DNA of 5,528 nucleotides from Schleiferiaceae bacterium (GTDB lineage: Bacteria; Bacteroidota; Bacteroidia; Flavobacteriales; Schleiferiaceae), in assembly GCA_025210575.1 (NCBI GenBank), contig JAOARK010000442.1, positions 1 to 5,528 on the forward strand, in the 5' to 3' direction. Each line of letters opens with the position of its first letter. The stretch's first letter is position 1. The notes beneath the pieces were generated by a model, which was given only the letters and a program-made list of their open reading frames with translations, did not search any database and was not told where the DNA came from. The position numbers and the translations under genes are program-made. Below, piece by piece: positions 1-5,528 of this stretch.

Positions 1-1601
1 AATTGAACCAGTTTGCCCTCCGTTAAAGCCGAGCTGTTTTTTCGAAAATTAGCTAAAGATTGAATAAAATCGAACGCTTCATTTTCTAAATCGCTTCTAC
101 CTTCTTTGGTGAACTTGTTAAGGCTATCTTCTTGCCATCCACCCCAAAAGTCTTCTCTAATTTCACCATGACCATCGGTAGCGGCCATCAATATTTCGGT
201 ACCATAATACATCTGAGGAATACCTCGTGAAGTCATCAGAAGAGCCAGCGCCATTTTGTATTTGTTCATGTCTTTTCCGTACAATCCATACATCCTCGCT
301 ATGTCGTGATTGTCTATAAAGGTGACCAAATGAGAAGGTTCCGCATACATGTAATCTCCACTGAGCACATAATACAATCGGTTAATGCCTTTGGCCCAAT
401 CGTGTTTTTCATTCAATCCTTTGTGCAGGGCAAAAGCAAATTGAAAATCGGTAACGCTTTGTAGGTGAGAATCAAAATTCTTGTTAGCGCTTTTTTCGGC
501 ATACCAGCTTTGCACTTGTGGTCCATGTACCCATGTTTCGCCAAACATGAAAAATTGGGGGTATTCCTTTTCGATGGCCTGAGCAAATTGGGACATAAAT
601 CCTTGGTCAGGATAGGCGTAAGTGTCTATTCTAAAGGCGTCAATACCAAATTCTTCAATCCACCAAATAGAGTTTTGGATGAGATAGTTGGCTAAATGTT
701 CATTCCTTTGATTCATATCTGGCATGTGTTTGTCAAACCAACCATCGGTCATTAAGAGCTTATCTTTTTCTGATGCATACGGGTCATGCAGTGTTGTAGC
801 CCGATAATTGGTTTGCGTAAACTCGGGCCATTGATTGATGAAACTCTGTTCCGGTAGATCCTTAATTAGATAATGCTCACTCCCAAAGTGATTGTAGATC
901 ACATCCATTATGATCTTGATGCCTTTTTTGTGACAATCGTCTATGAAGTTTTTGTAGTCTTCATTGCTTCCAAAACGAGGGTCTATTTGATAGTGATCTG
1001 TAATAGCATAGCCATGGTAACTGGCAGAAGGTTGATCATTTTCTAAGAGTGGATTGATCCAAAGTGCGGTTACTCCGAGGTCATGTAAATAGTCAATTTT
1101 ACTGTGCATTCCTGCGATGTCTCCTCCATGGCGTGCGTAAGGTTCCGCTCTGTTGACACTGTCTTCAGCCATTCCTTTTATCACATCATTTTTGGTATTT
1201 CCGTTGGCAAATCGATCTGGAGTGATTAGGTATATGAAGTCTTTTGGGCTTAACCCCATGAGCTGCTTATTTTCTTGAGATCGCTCTTTCAGTTGGTATT
1301 TGAAAGTCTTTTTACCGCTTCTTAATTTTAGGGTTTGTGCTTTAGCTGAATTGGTAATTTTTAAAGAAATGAACAAGTAATTTTTGTTTTCACTGAGTTC
1401 ACTTTTTACAAGTTCAACGCCATCGGCTTGAATTGAAACATCGTCATTCAGTTCAGTTCCTTTCACTATGAGTTCAAGCGTTGGGTTTTCCATGTCCACC
1501 CACCAAAAAGGAGGGTCAATTCGTTCAATTTTTTGGGCATTGATGGACAAATGAACTAAGAAGAAGAATAGAATAGAACAGAAGTGAAGTGTGTAATTCA
1601 T
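1..1601 (-). CDS. Secreted GH13 alpha-amylase family enzyme, cyclomaltodextrinase/neopullulanase type (C-terminus cut by window edge)
   Basis: Hydrolyses alpha-1,4 (possibly also alpha-1,6) glucosidic bonds in maltodextrins or cyclodextrins. The reading frame runs leftward from an ATG at 1601-1599 and is still open at base 1, giving 533 visible residues. Residues 1-22 form a signal peptide ending near SINA-QK. Residues about 24-115 match the N-terminal beta domain of cyclomaltodextrinases, with the signature IERIDPPFWWVDM. The GH13 barrel follows: YHGYAITDHYQIDP (195-208), region I DVIYNH (233-238), region II DAFRID with conserved Arg324 and nucleophile Asp326, region III FGETW with acid/base Glu355, and region IV FIDNHD with Asp433. 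All three catalytic acids are present, so the enzyme should be active. Family members are about 600-620 residues, so roughly the last 80 residues, mainly the C-terminal beta domain, lie outside the window. The signal peptide implies a periplasmic (SusA-like) or exported location; whether a T9SS tail exists cannot be seen. It is divergent to the multi-module gene on the other strand. Confidence 0.95.
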   Translation of the reverse strand, partial: MNYTLHFCSILFFFLVHLSINAQKIERIDPPFWWVDMENPTLELIVKGTELNDDVSIQADGVELVKSELSENKNYLFISLKITNSAKAQTLKLRSGKKTFKYQLKERSQENKQLMGLSPKDFIYLITPDRFANGNTKNDVIKGMAEDSVNRAEPYARHGGDIAGMHSKIDYLHDLGVTALWINPLLENDQPSASYHGYAITDHYQIDPRFGSNEDYKNFIDDCHKKGIKIIMDVIYNHFGSEHYLIKDLPEQSFINQWPEFTQTNYRATTLHDPYASEKDKLLMTDGWFDKHMPDMNQRNEHLANYLIQNSIWWIEEFGIDAFRIDTYAYPDQGFMSQFAQAIEKEYPQFFMFGETWVHGPQVQSWYAEKSANKNFDSHLQSVTDFQFAFALHKGLNEKHDWAKGINRLYYVLSGDYMYAEPSHLVTFIDNHDIARMYGLYGKDMNKYKMALALLMTSRGIPQMYYGTEILMAATDGHGEIREDFWGGWQEDSLNKFTKEGRSDLENEAFDFIQSLANFRKNSSALTEGKLVQ

Positions 1602-1709
1602 AGAGAAAGTGTTATTTGTACACTTATTATGGTTATTCATGAAAATATTTTTATACATTCGGCAATAATTGTAAAAAGTACACTAAGGTATAACTGAAAT
1701 TTTAACTTT
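1602..1709. promoter_or_regulatory. Divergent intergenic region carrying the promoters of the GH13 gene and the T9SS protein gene
   Basis: This 108-bp AT-rich gap lies between two start codons that face away from each other, so both promoters should lie in it. I see no perfect match to the Bacteroidota promoter (TTTG about 20 bp before TAnnTTTG). The nearest plus-strand candidate is TACATTCG at 1654-1661, one base off the -7 consensus and without a good -33 box. The heptamer GTACACT occurs twice as a direct repeat, at 1618-1624 and 1678-1684, exactly 60 bp apart. The first copy overlaps the palindrome TGTACA (1617-1622). A second palindrome, AAAATATTTT, lies at 1642-1651. Neither gene has a Shine-Dalgarno sequence; the bases just before the plus-strand ATG are A/T only, as is usual in this phylum. 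Confidence 0.6.
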
Positions 1710-3383
1710 ATGAGAAAGCACTATTTTTTATTTCTATTCGCTTTGGTAACTTCTTTTGGCTATGCGCAGCTAAGATCTGTTACCTTTCAAGTAGACATGC
1801 TAACAGCAGCTATTGATCCTGCAGGAATTCACATGGCAGGAGATTTTCAAGACACAGCGGGATACGGTGGAAACTGGATTCCTGATACAACTAAATTAAC
1901 GCAAGTTGGAACTTCAAACATTTACCAGGTAACGGTTATGATTCCTGATGGTAAATGGCGTTTTAAATTCATTAACGGAAACTCATGGAATGGAGTTGAA
2001 GGTGTACCTGCAGATAACCAAGTAGGTGGAGGAGACGATAATCGTTTCGCTCACATTGTGAAAGATACCACTTTGGCTGCTGTTCATTTTGCTGGATGGT
2101 CACCAACGGGTTTGAAATTGATGAGACTACAAGTTGACTTGGCTCAACAAACAGGTTTTTCTAAAGTTACTGCTGCTGGAGATTGGCAAGCAGCTGCTGG
2201 CTATCCTGGAGATTGGGATGCAAATACATCAGAACTTTTCGTAACTAACCCTAATACACCTACAGTGTATGAGAACATCTATTATGTTCCTGCTGATACC
2301 TTTGCTTACAAGTTTATCACAGATGGTTCAAACTGGGAGAATGTTCCTGGGGCTTGCGCGGTGAACAATAATAGAGAGATCATCGTAGGGAATAACCCTA
2401 ATGTTCCAGGTACAGTATGTTATGCTATGTGTACAGGTTGTCCAACAGCTCCAATTCCACAGTATAACTTAACTCTGATGGTAGACATGCAAAATCACTT
2501 AGCATGTAACATGATGGATAGTTTAGATGTAGCCGGTACATTAAATGGATGGGCAGGCGGAGACCAATTATCTGATATGGGTAATAATATTTGGTCTGTA
2601 ACTATGCCTGTAGATTCTGGTGAGGTGAAATTTAAATTTAGAAGTTTCTTAGGTGGAAACGTAGGTTGGGAAGGTGTTTCTGACCGTGTTCATATGTTAA
2701 CCAAAGACGATACTGTGAAAGCATGTTACAATGTAGATGGTCTTACCGGATACTGTACACCTATTCCAGCTAAAGCTGATGTTACTTTTAGAGTAGATAT
2801 GGCAACTTGGGGTGGTGCAATTGACACTGCTGGTGTATTCTTAATTGGTGACTTTACTTCATGGCAAACAAATGCTATCAAAATGACTCCTCAGCCTGGA
2901 GGTATTTATGAGACTACAGTTTCTGATTTCTGTCCAGGTGCGATGTTCTTCAAATTTGTAAACGGAACACCTGATGCGAGTAATTCAAGTAACGAGGAAA
3001 ATGCAGGACTTGATACTACTTGTGCCGTACCTAATGGTGTTGGTGGATGGAACCGTTTCCATGAGAGACAAAATGCAAATCCAATTGTATTCAACCTCAT
3101 TTTTGATTCTTGCGATGGTATGAACATCAGCGTAGAGGAAGAGGATGAAATGGCTAATATCAATGTTTTCCCAAATCCTGTAAAAGACTTTGTATGGGTT
3201 GATTTGACGGGTCAAAAAGACGCTGATATTTCAATTATAGATCTTTCTGGAAGAACAGTTAAAACATTAACTCATGTAAATGGTATGGTTAAGATTGAAA
3301 GAGGTGATATGACTTCTGGAGTTTATATCATGCAAATTATGAGTGGAGGCTCAAAACAGACTGTTAAGTTAATTTTAGAATAG
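1710..3383 (+). CDS. Secreted four-module, putative carbohydrate-binding protein with T9SS type A sorting domain
   Basis: A 557-residue exported protein with no recognisable catalytic domain. Residues 1-19 are a signal peptide (cleavage near GYA-QL). Four related modules follow, at about 23-127, 137-238, 252-341 and 356-465. Each opens with a strand like VTFQVDM, then a G(D/T)-(F/W/L) turn as in AGDFQ, AGDWQ, AGTLNGW and IGDFTSW. Each then has a strand like WRFKFING, YKFITDG, VKFKFRS or FFKFVNG, and three also carry a late NR or DR pair. This layout resembles starch-binding or E-set beta-sandwiches such as CBM20/CBM48-type modules, but I cannot assign a CBM family. An acidic linker (SVEEEDE, 474-480) leads to a T9SS type A C-terminal domain (about 483-557). 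The protein should therefore cross the outer membrane by the Por system and be anchored to the surface or released. Divergence from a GH13 gene suggests glucan binding; that role is inferred. Confidence 0.88.
   Translation: MRKHYFLFLFALVTSFGYAQLRSVTFQVDMLTAAIDPAGIHMAGDFQDTAGYGGNWIPDTTKLTQVGTSNIYQVTVMIPDGKWRFKFINGNSWNGVEGVPADNQVGGGDDNRFAHIVKDTTLAAVHFAGWSPTGLKLMRLQVDLAQQTGFSKVTAAGDWQAAAGYPGDWDANTSELFVTNPNTPTVYENIYYVPADTFAYKFITDGSNWENVPGACAVNNNREIIVGNNPNVPGTVCYAMCTGCPTAPIPQYNLTLMVDMQNHLACNMMDSLDVAGTLNGWAGGDQLSDMGNNIWSVTMPVDSGEVKFKFRSFLGGNVGWEGVSDRVHMLTKDDTVKACYNVDGLTGYCTPIPAKADVTFRVDMATWGGAIDTAGVFLIGDFTSWQTNAIKMTPQPGGIYETTVSDFCPGAMFFKFVNGTPDASNSSNEENAGLDTTCAVPNGVGGWNRFHERQNANPIVFNLIFDSCDGMNISVEEEDEMANINVFPNPVKDFVWVDLTGQKDADISIIDLSGRTVKTLTHVNGMVKIERGDMTSGVYIMQIMSGGSKQTVKLILE
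1776..3104 (+). repeat. Four tandem diverged protein modules (about 90-110 residues each)
   Basis: The modules lie at about 1776-2090, 2118-2423, 2463-2732 and 2775-3104. They are alignable by four landmarks: the opening (T/R)-x-x-VD(M/L) strand, the G-(D/T)-x-x turn, the F/Y-K-F strand in the second half, and a late N/D-R pair (DDNRF, NNNRE, VSDRV, GWNRF). Many tryptophans sit at or near similar places: Trp56, 83 and 93 in module 1; Trp159, 169 and 209 in module 2; Trp281, 295 and 320 in module 3; Trp367, 385 and 447 in module 4. Sequence identity between modules is low, so the duplication is old. Modules 1 and 4 look most alike at the N-terminal strand, with a shared spacing to AGIHMAGDF and AGVFLIGDF. 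Boundaries are approximate. Confidence 0.75.
3156..3380 (+). other. T9SS type A C-terminal sorting domain coding segment
   Basis: Residues about 483-557 of the upstream protein show the standard order of this domain. NINVFPNPVKD holds the PNP core (488-490), ISIIDLSGRTVKTL is the 'dl.G+.v' strand (507-520), SGVYIMQI is the 'G.Y.l.i' strand (536-543), and the end is KQTVKLILE. In known T9SS cargo this domain directs passage through the Sov/SprA translocon and is then removed by PorU, often with attachment to surface lipopolysaccharide. Those steps come from family knowledge; the sequence only shows the signal. Confidence 0.93.
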
Positions 3384-3409
3384 TGTAGTAGTTTTTTCAT
3401 TTTTTATAG

Positions 3410-3440
3410 ATCCCCGGCCATTGGCTGGGGATTTTTTTTT
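3410..3440 (+). terminator. Intrinsic terminator of the four-module gene
   Basis: Starting 27 bp after the stop codon, ATCCCCGGCC pairs with GGCTGGGGAT across an ATT loop. This gives a 10-bp stem with one G-U pair, followed by a run of nine T at 3432-3440. It is a strong rho-independent terminator for plus-strand transcription and isolates this gene as a single unit. Confidence 0.93.
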
Positions 3441-3470
3441 GGTCTCAAAATTTCTTCAATGCCAGAAAGT

Positions 3471-3517
3471 CTAGATGGTAGAAAGATTAGAGTCCTATAA
3501 AAGGACCTAAAATCTAG
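3471..3517. repeat. Nested inverted repeat (hairpin inside CTAGAT/ATCTAG arms)
   Basis: The inner hairpin is TTAG-a-GTCCT, loop ATAAA, AGGAC-CTAA (3487-3510): a 9-bp stem with one bulged A. It sits inside a second inverted pair, CTAGAT (3471-3476) and ATCTAG (3512-3517). There is no T run after it, so it is not a standard terminator. Its role is unknown. Confidence 0.5.
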
Positions 3518-3723
3518 GTAGATGAACACCTTCTTTTTGCCATTGGATATATGGAAGATTTAACAAGACTCATATTGAAGCGGATAAATTGTACTCAATT
3601 TTCTTGTTGTTGAGAAAGGATTGAAGTTGTTTCGTAAAACGACTGACGATCTAGATCAACTTCTTATTAGGGTTTTTGAAGGAATAACTTTCAGTTTGGC
3701 ATCAACAGTGGAGTTGAATAACA

Positions 3724-3760
3724 GAGCAGAGGAGCAAGGCATTAGAATGATTCTCTGCTC
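3724..3760. repeat. Inverted repeat GAGCAGAG / CTCTGCTC
   Basis: Perfect 8-bp arms at 3724-3731 and 3753-3760 can be extended inward by a G-U and an A-T pair to a 10-bp stem around a 17-base loop. No T run follows. It could be a weak RNA hairpin, a protein-binding site or a scar of a lost element. Confidence 0.45.
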
Positions 3761-3857
3761 ATAACAAGAGGAATTAATAAGCTGTTTAAACCCAAATTGA
3801 GAACCATTTTTAGTAAAGTAACACAGAGGAGAATTGATTAGGAATAAATAACGGCAT

Positions 3858-3887
3858 AAAAAAACCGGCCATCTGGCCGGTTTTTTT
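3858..3887 (-). terminator. Bidirectional intrinsic terminator of the SusD-side operon
   Basis: Seven A, then CCGGCC, a four-base loop ATCT, GGCCGG and seven T. Read on the minus strand it starts 13 bases after the stop codon of the 286-residue protein and is a standard GC-rich hairpin with a T tract. The symmetric A and T runs mean it should also stop plus-strand transcription coming from the gene-free interval. Confidence 0.93.
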
Positions 3888-3900
3888 AAATCATTTAAAT

Positions 3901-4761
3901 CTAATCACTACAGACATCAATGATGAGATCTTCATCTACTCTGTCTTTTGAGGTTAGGTATACTTTTTTCATGATTACAAACTTCATTGAAACGATCTTA
4001 TCGCCTTCCACTAATCCGAAAAAATCAAAAGGAATCATCGTCAATCTAAAACGCTGATCATCGTAGTATTCCATCTGCAACTCTGGTGTATTTCCTACTT
4101 GAAAGAAATTAGCCACTTTTACTACTGTGCCACTTGCTAATGTGCATTCTGAATAGGCATAGCAACTGTCAGGGTGCATGTTTTGCATAGACTCTTTTTC
4201 TTCTCTGTCGTTGTCATAATAAACAGTAAAGATGTCATCTTGCTTCAGGGTTGTTGGAAAACCATACTGAGGCTTTTTCTCAGTTACAGGAGGGTCGATT
4301 ACCAATTTTAAGTCGTCTGACTTAATATCTGGATCACCATAACCACCTCCATCTTTAGGTTTAACTAGAAAGTGAATATCCTCTTTATACACCGTTGCCG
4401 CATCAACTTCATAAAAGTCAGTAGGGACTAATTTGATACTATAAACAGTACCTCCTTCATGTGTCATTTTCAAAATCTCATTCGAACTTTTCCAAGGGGC
4501 GCCACCGGTTCCATTTGCTTTTGGGTGTCCGTCAGGAAACTCATATGGCTTCCATGTCCACATGTACATATCTTCGCCATTATCATGAGCGTCTAATAGA
4601 TTCTGATTGTAGTCTTTCCCAACGTCTAATGCCGAAAGATCTACTAAGATCTGAACCGAATCTTCTGGATCAATGTCCTCGGCTGGAACTGAAGAAACTT
4701 GAGTCCATCCTAATAAGGGAATTGCAAATAATGCGATGCTGTAAAATATCTTGTTCTTCAT
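3901..4761 (-). CDS. Secreted two-module protein at the end of the SusD operon (putative glucan-binding, possibly DUF4961-like)
   Basis: A 286-residue protein with a signal peptide at residues 1-20 (MKNKIFYSIALFAIPLLGWT). There is no lipobox cysteine and no T9SS tail, so periplasmic or outer-membrane-associated location is left open. Two similar halves can be seen. The first (about 37-138) has DMYMWTWKP (64-72), VPTDFYEV (112-119) and HFLVKPKDG (130-138). The second (about 175-284) has IFTVYYDND (177-185), IPFDFFGL (243-250) and KFVIMKK (260-266). This combination of aromatic-rich strands and P-x-D-F-(Y/F) is seen in Bacteroidota proteins next to SusCD loci. I recall such neighbours as DUF4961, but that name is tentative. 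The cysteines are 200, 206 and 284. The gene starts 4 bp after the upstream lipoprotein stop codon, so the two are probably translationally coupled. The position matches SusE/SusF, which suggests a role in holding alpha-glucan near the porin; function is inferred. Confidence 0.85.
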   Translation of the reverse strand: MKNKIFYSIALFAIPLLGWTQVSSVPAEDIDPEDSVQILVDLSALDVGKDYNQNLLDAHDNGEDMYMWTWKPYEFPDGHPKANGTGGAPWKSSNEILKMTHEGGTVYSIKLVPTDFYEVDAATVYKEDIHFLVKPKDGGGYGDPDIKSDDLKLVIDPPVTEKKPQYGFPTTLKQDDIFTVYYDNDREEKESMQNMHPDSCYAYSECTLASGTVVKVANFFQVGNTPELQMEYYDDQRFRLTMIPFDFFGLVEGDKIVSMKFVIMKKVYLTSKDRVDEDLIIDVCSD

Positions 4762-4765
4762 TTTC

Positions 4766-5233
4766 TTACTGGTTGCGGGTTAATTCGTATTCGTAATCAA
4801 TGTAATCTTCTCCACAGCCAGATCTCACAAAAGAGAAGGCCATTAACGCATCGATAGCACGAGGCATACTTTTAAGTTCAAGGGTAACCGTATCCGTTCC
4901 GTACATTACAATATTCTCAGGAAACGGGTAGCTGGGAAATACCCACTTTCCGTTATCTCCAAAAATATCTGGTCCCGGACCTTTTTCATCTACGGTATAA
5001 GTAGAATCAGCATTAAATGTAAATGTCCAATGCGTGTCTTGTTTGTTGTAAAAATGACTCACATCATCCGTTTCAGGCAAAGGGAGAGTAATGTCCGTTA
5101 CTTTCACATTTGTCAAAATCCAAGTTCCTATAATTCCATCACCTGCAGGATAATAATCTCCAATAGGCTTTATTTCTGGCTTGCAAGCAAAAATTGCTGA
5201 GCCTAAAAGAAGAACTGCTATATATTTTTTCAT
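4766..5233 (-). CDS. Small lipocalin-like lipoprotein (DUF5004-like)
   Basis: A 155-residue lipoprotein, counted from the ATG at 5233-5231. A longer frame starting at TTG 5242 is possible, but the ATG gives a compact signal peptide (MKKYIAVLLLGSAIFAC), so I prefer it. The lipid-bearing cysteine is Cys17, with a lipobox IFAC whose Phe at -2 is atypical. The mature part shows a lipocalin-like or DUF5004-like order: GTWILTNVKVTD (36-47), WTFTFNADSTYTV (69-81), NGKWVF (94-99), then strands ending in YEYELTR (147-153). Small lipoproteins of this type often follow susD in Bacteroidota polysaccharide loci, and their biochemical role is not settled. It lies 11 bp after the SusD stop and 4 bp before the next gene, so it is in the middle of one operon. 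It is probably anchored to the outer membrane; which face cannot be read with certainty. Confidence 0.85.
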   Translation of the reverse strand: MKKYIAVLLLGSAIFACKPEIKPIGDYYPAGDGIIGTWILTNVKVTDITLPLPETDDVSHFYNKQDTHWTFTFNADSTYTVDEKGPGPDIFGDNGKWVFPSYPFPENIVMYGTDTVTLELKSMPRAIDALMAFSFVRSGCGEDYIDYEYELTRNQ

Positions 5234-5244
5234 TGCTTTCAATT

Positions 5245-5528
5245 TTAATTACAACCACCTTCAGGGTTAAAAATAAATCCTTGAACAGTTCCTTCAGAAT
5301 TTGGAAACTGAATCATCATACCGTTGCAATCCCAAGGTGCACCTCTAATTTCTGTAACGTTACCATAAATGGCTTGTCTTTTTAATTGATGCACACGGTC
5401 ACCTTCAAAAACCATTTCTAATCTTCTCTCAACATGTGTGGCCGCTACCAATTGAGTACCTGAAATAATGTTTAGTGGACCTAAATTCGCTCTGGCGCGT
5501 AAATCATTTAAATCTTGTTCTCCAACAC
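5245..5528 (-). CDS. SusD/RagB family nutrient-binding outer-membrane lipoprotein, C-terminal 93 residues only
   Basis: The frame is open from the right edge of the window to a TAA at 5247-5245, so the N-terminal part of the gene lies outside. The visible residues carry the SusD C-terminal signature. DLNDLRARANLGPL is the usual 'LN.IR.RAG' segment, and HVERRLEMVFEGDRVHQLKR is the 'ER..El.fEG.R..DLKR' helix that marks the family. In characterised systems SusD caps the SusC TonB-dependent porin and binds the incoming glycan at the cell surface. An internal TTG at 5451 could be mistaken for a start, but the family match continues upstream of it. The last residues, with a Gly-Gly-Cys-Asn end, are unremarkable. 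A susC-like gene is expected upstream, beyond base 5528. The glycan is inferred to be an alpha-glucan from the GH13 neighbour. Confidence 0.93.
   Translation of the reverse strand, partial: VGEQDLNDLRARANLGPLNIISGTQLVAATHVERRLEMVFEGDRVHQLKRQAIYGNVTEIRGAPWDCNGMMIQFPNSEGTVQGFIFNPEGGCN

Larger units (their letters stand above)
3441..3857. other. Gene-free interval between convergent units
   Basis: About 417 bp lie between the two terminators with no convincing gene. The longest plus-strand stretch without a stop near the middle is 3588-3764 (59 codons including the stop). It has no ATG at a sensible place and no ribosome-binding or family signal. An overlapping minus-strand stretch is similarly open, which argues for chance. 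I see no tRNA, rRNA or CRISPR-like pattern and no insertion-sequence ends. What stands out is two inverted-repeat structures (3471-3517 and 3724-3760) and a GATCTAGATC palindrome at 3648-3657. The interval could be the decayed remains of a former gene or mobile element, or could encode a structured transcript; the sequence does not decide. Confidence 0.55.

Noticed and set aside
465..695. Plus-strand open frame of 76 codons
   Set aside because: It lies antisense inside the GH13 gene over its catalytic region, which is fully conserved on the other strand; no family signal.
1704..1711. TAACTTTA-like match to the Bacteroidota -7 promoter box
   Set aside because: It overlaps the start codon of the four-module gene, so it could only drive a start inside the gene.
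2906..3215. Two minus-strand open frames opposite the four-module gene
   Set aside because: They overlap each other and lie opposite module 4, the acidic linker and the start of the sorting domain, all of which are clearly coding on the plus strand.
3588..3764. Open stretch reading LFRKTTDDLDQLLIRV near its middle, considered as a small gene
   Set aside because: There is no ATG near its beginning and no family match I know, and an overlapping minus-strand frame is open over similar length, so chance is the simpler reading.
4461..4796. Plus-strand open frame of 111 codons
   Set aside because: It is antisense to the signal peptide and first module of the 286-residue protein, whose composition and operon position support coding on the minus strand.
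5194..5385. Plus-strand open frame of 63 codons
   Set aside because: It is antisense to the junction of the SusD C-terminus and the lipoprotein signal peptide; no independent support.
5245..5451. A separate 68-residue gene starting at TTG 5451
   Set aside because: The SusD signature continues upstream of that codon to the window edge, so it is an internal codon of a longer gene.

Overview
The window looks like a starch or malto-oligosaccharide utilisation locus from a member of the Bacteroidota, probably a Flavobacteriales-like marine or freshwater bacterium. The reasons are: a SusD-family C-terminus, a type IX secretion (T9SS) type A sorting domain, AT-rich start regions without Shine-Dalgarno sequences, and an overall low GC content. 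The exact genus cannot be read from the sequence.

Left part (1-1601, minus strand): most of a secreted GH13 enzyme of the cyclomaltodextrinase/neopullulanase type, with all three catalytic acids visible and its C-terminus cut by the window edge. A 108-bp divergent intergenic region (1602-1709) separates it from a plus-strand gene (1710-3383). That gene encodes a 557-residue non-catalytic secreted protein made of four related beta-sandwich-like modules and a T9SS C-terminal domain. It ends at a strong intrinsic terminator (3410-3440).

Middle (3441-3857): about 417 bp with no convincing gene. It holds two inverted-repeat structures and ends in a bidirectional terminator (3858-3887).

Right part (3901-5528, minus strand, read right to left): a tight operon. 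It contains the C-terminal 93 residues of a SusD/RagB-like outer-membrane nutrient-binding lipoprotein, then 11 bp later a small lipocalin-like lipoprotein (DUF5004-like), then 4 bp later a 286-residue secreted protein with two similar modules. A SusC-type TonB-dependent porin is expected just beyond the right edge, upstream of the SusD gene, but it is not seen here.

Inferred working model: the SusD-like protein and the unseen SusC partner take up alpha-glucan oligosaccharides. The two small secreted proteins occupy the operon position held by SusE/SusF in the classical Sus system. The T9SS-exported four-module protein may add glucan binding at the cell surface, and the GH13 enzyme cleaves the imported or surface-bound oligosaccharides. 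The GH13, SusD and T9SS assignments are well supported. The glucan-binding roles of the three accessory proteins are inference from context and module appearance.
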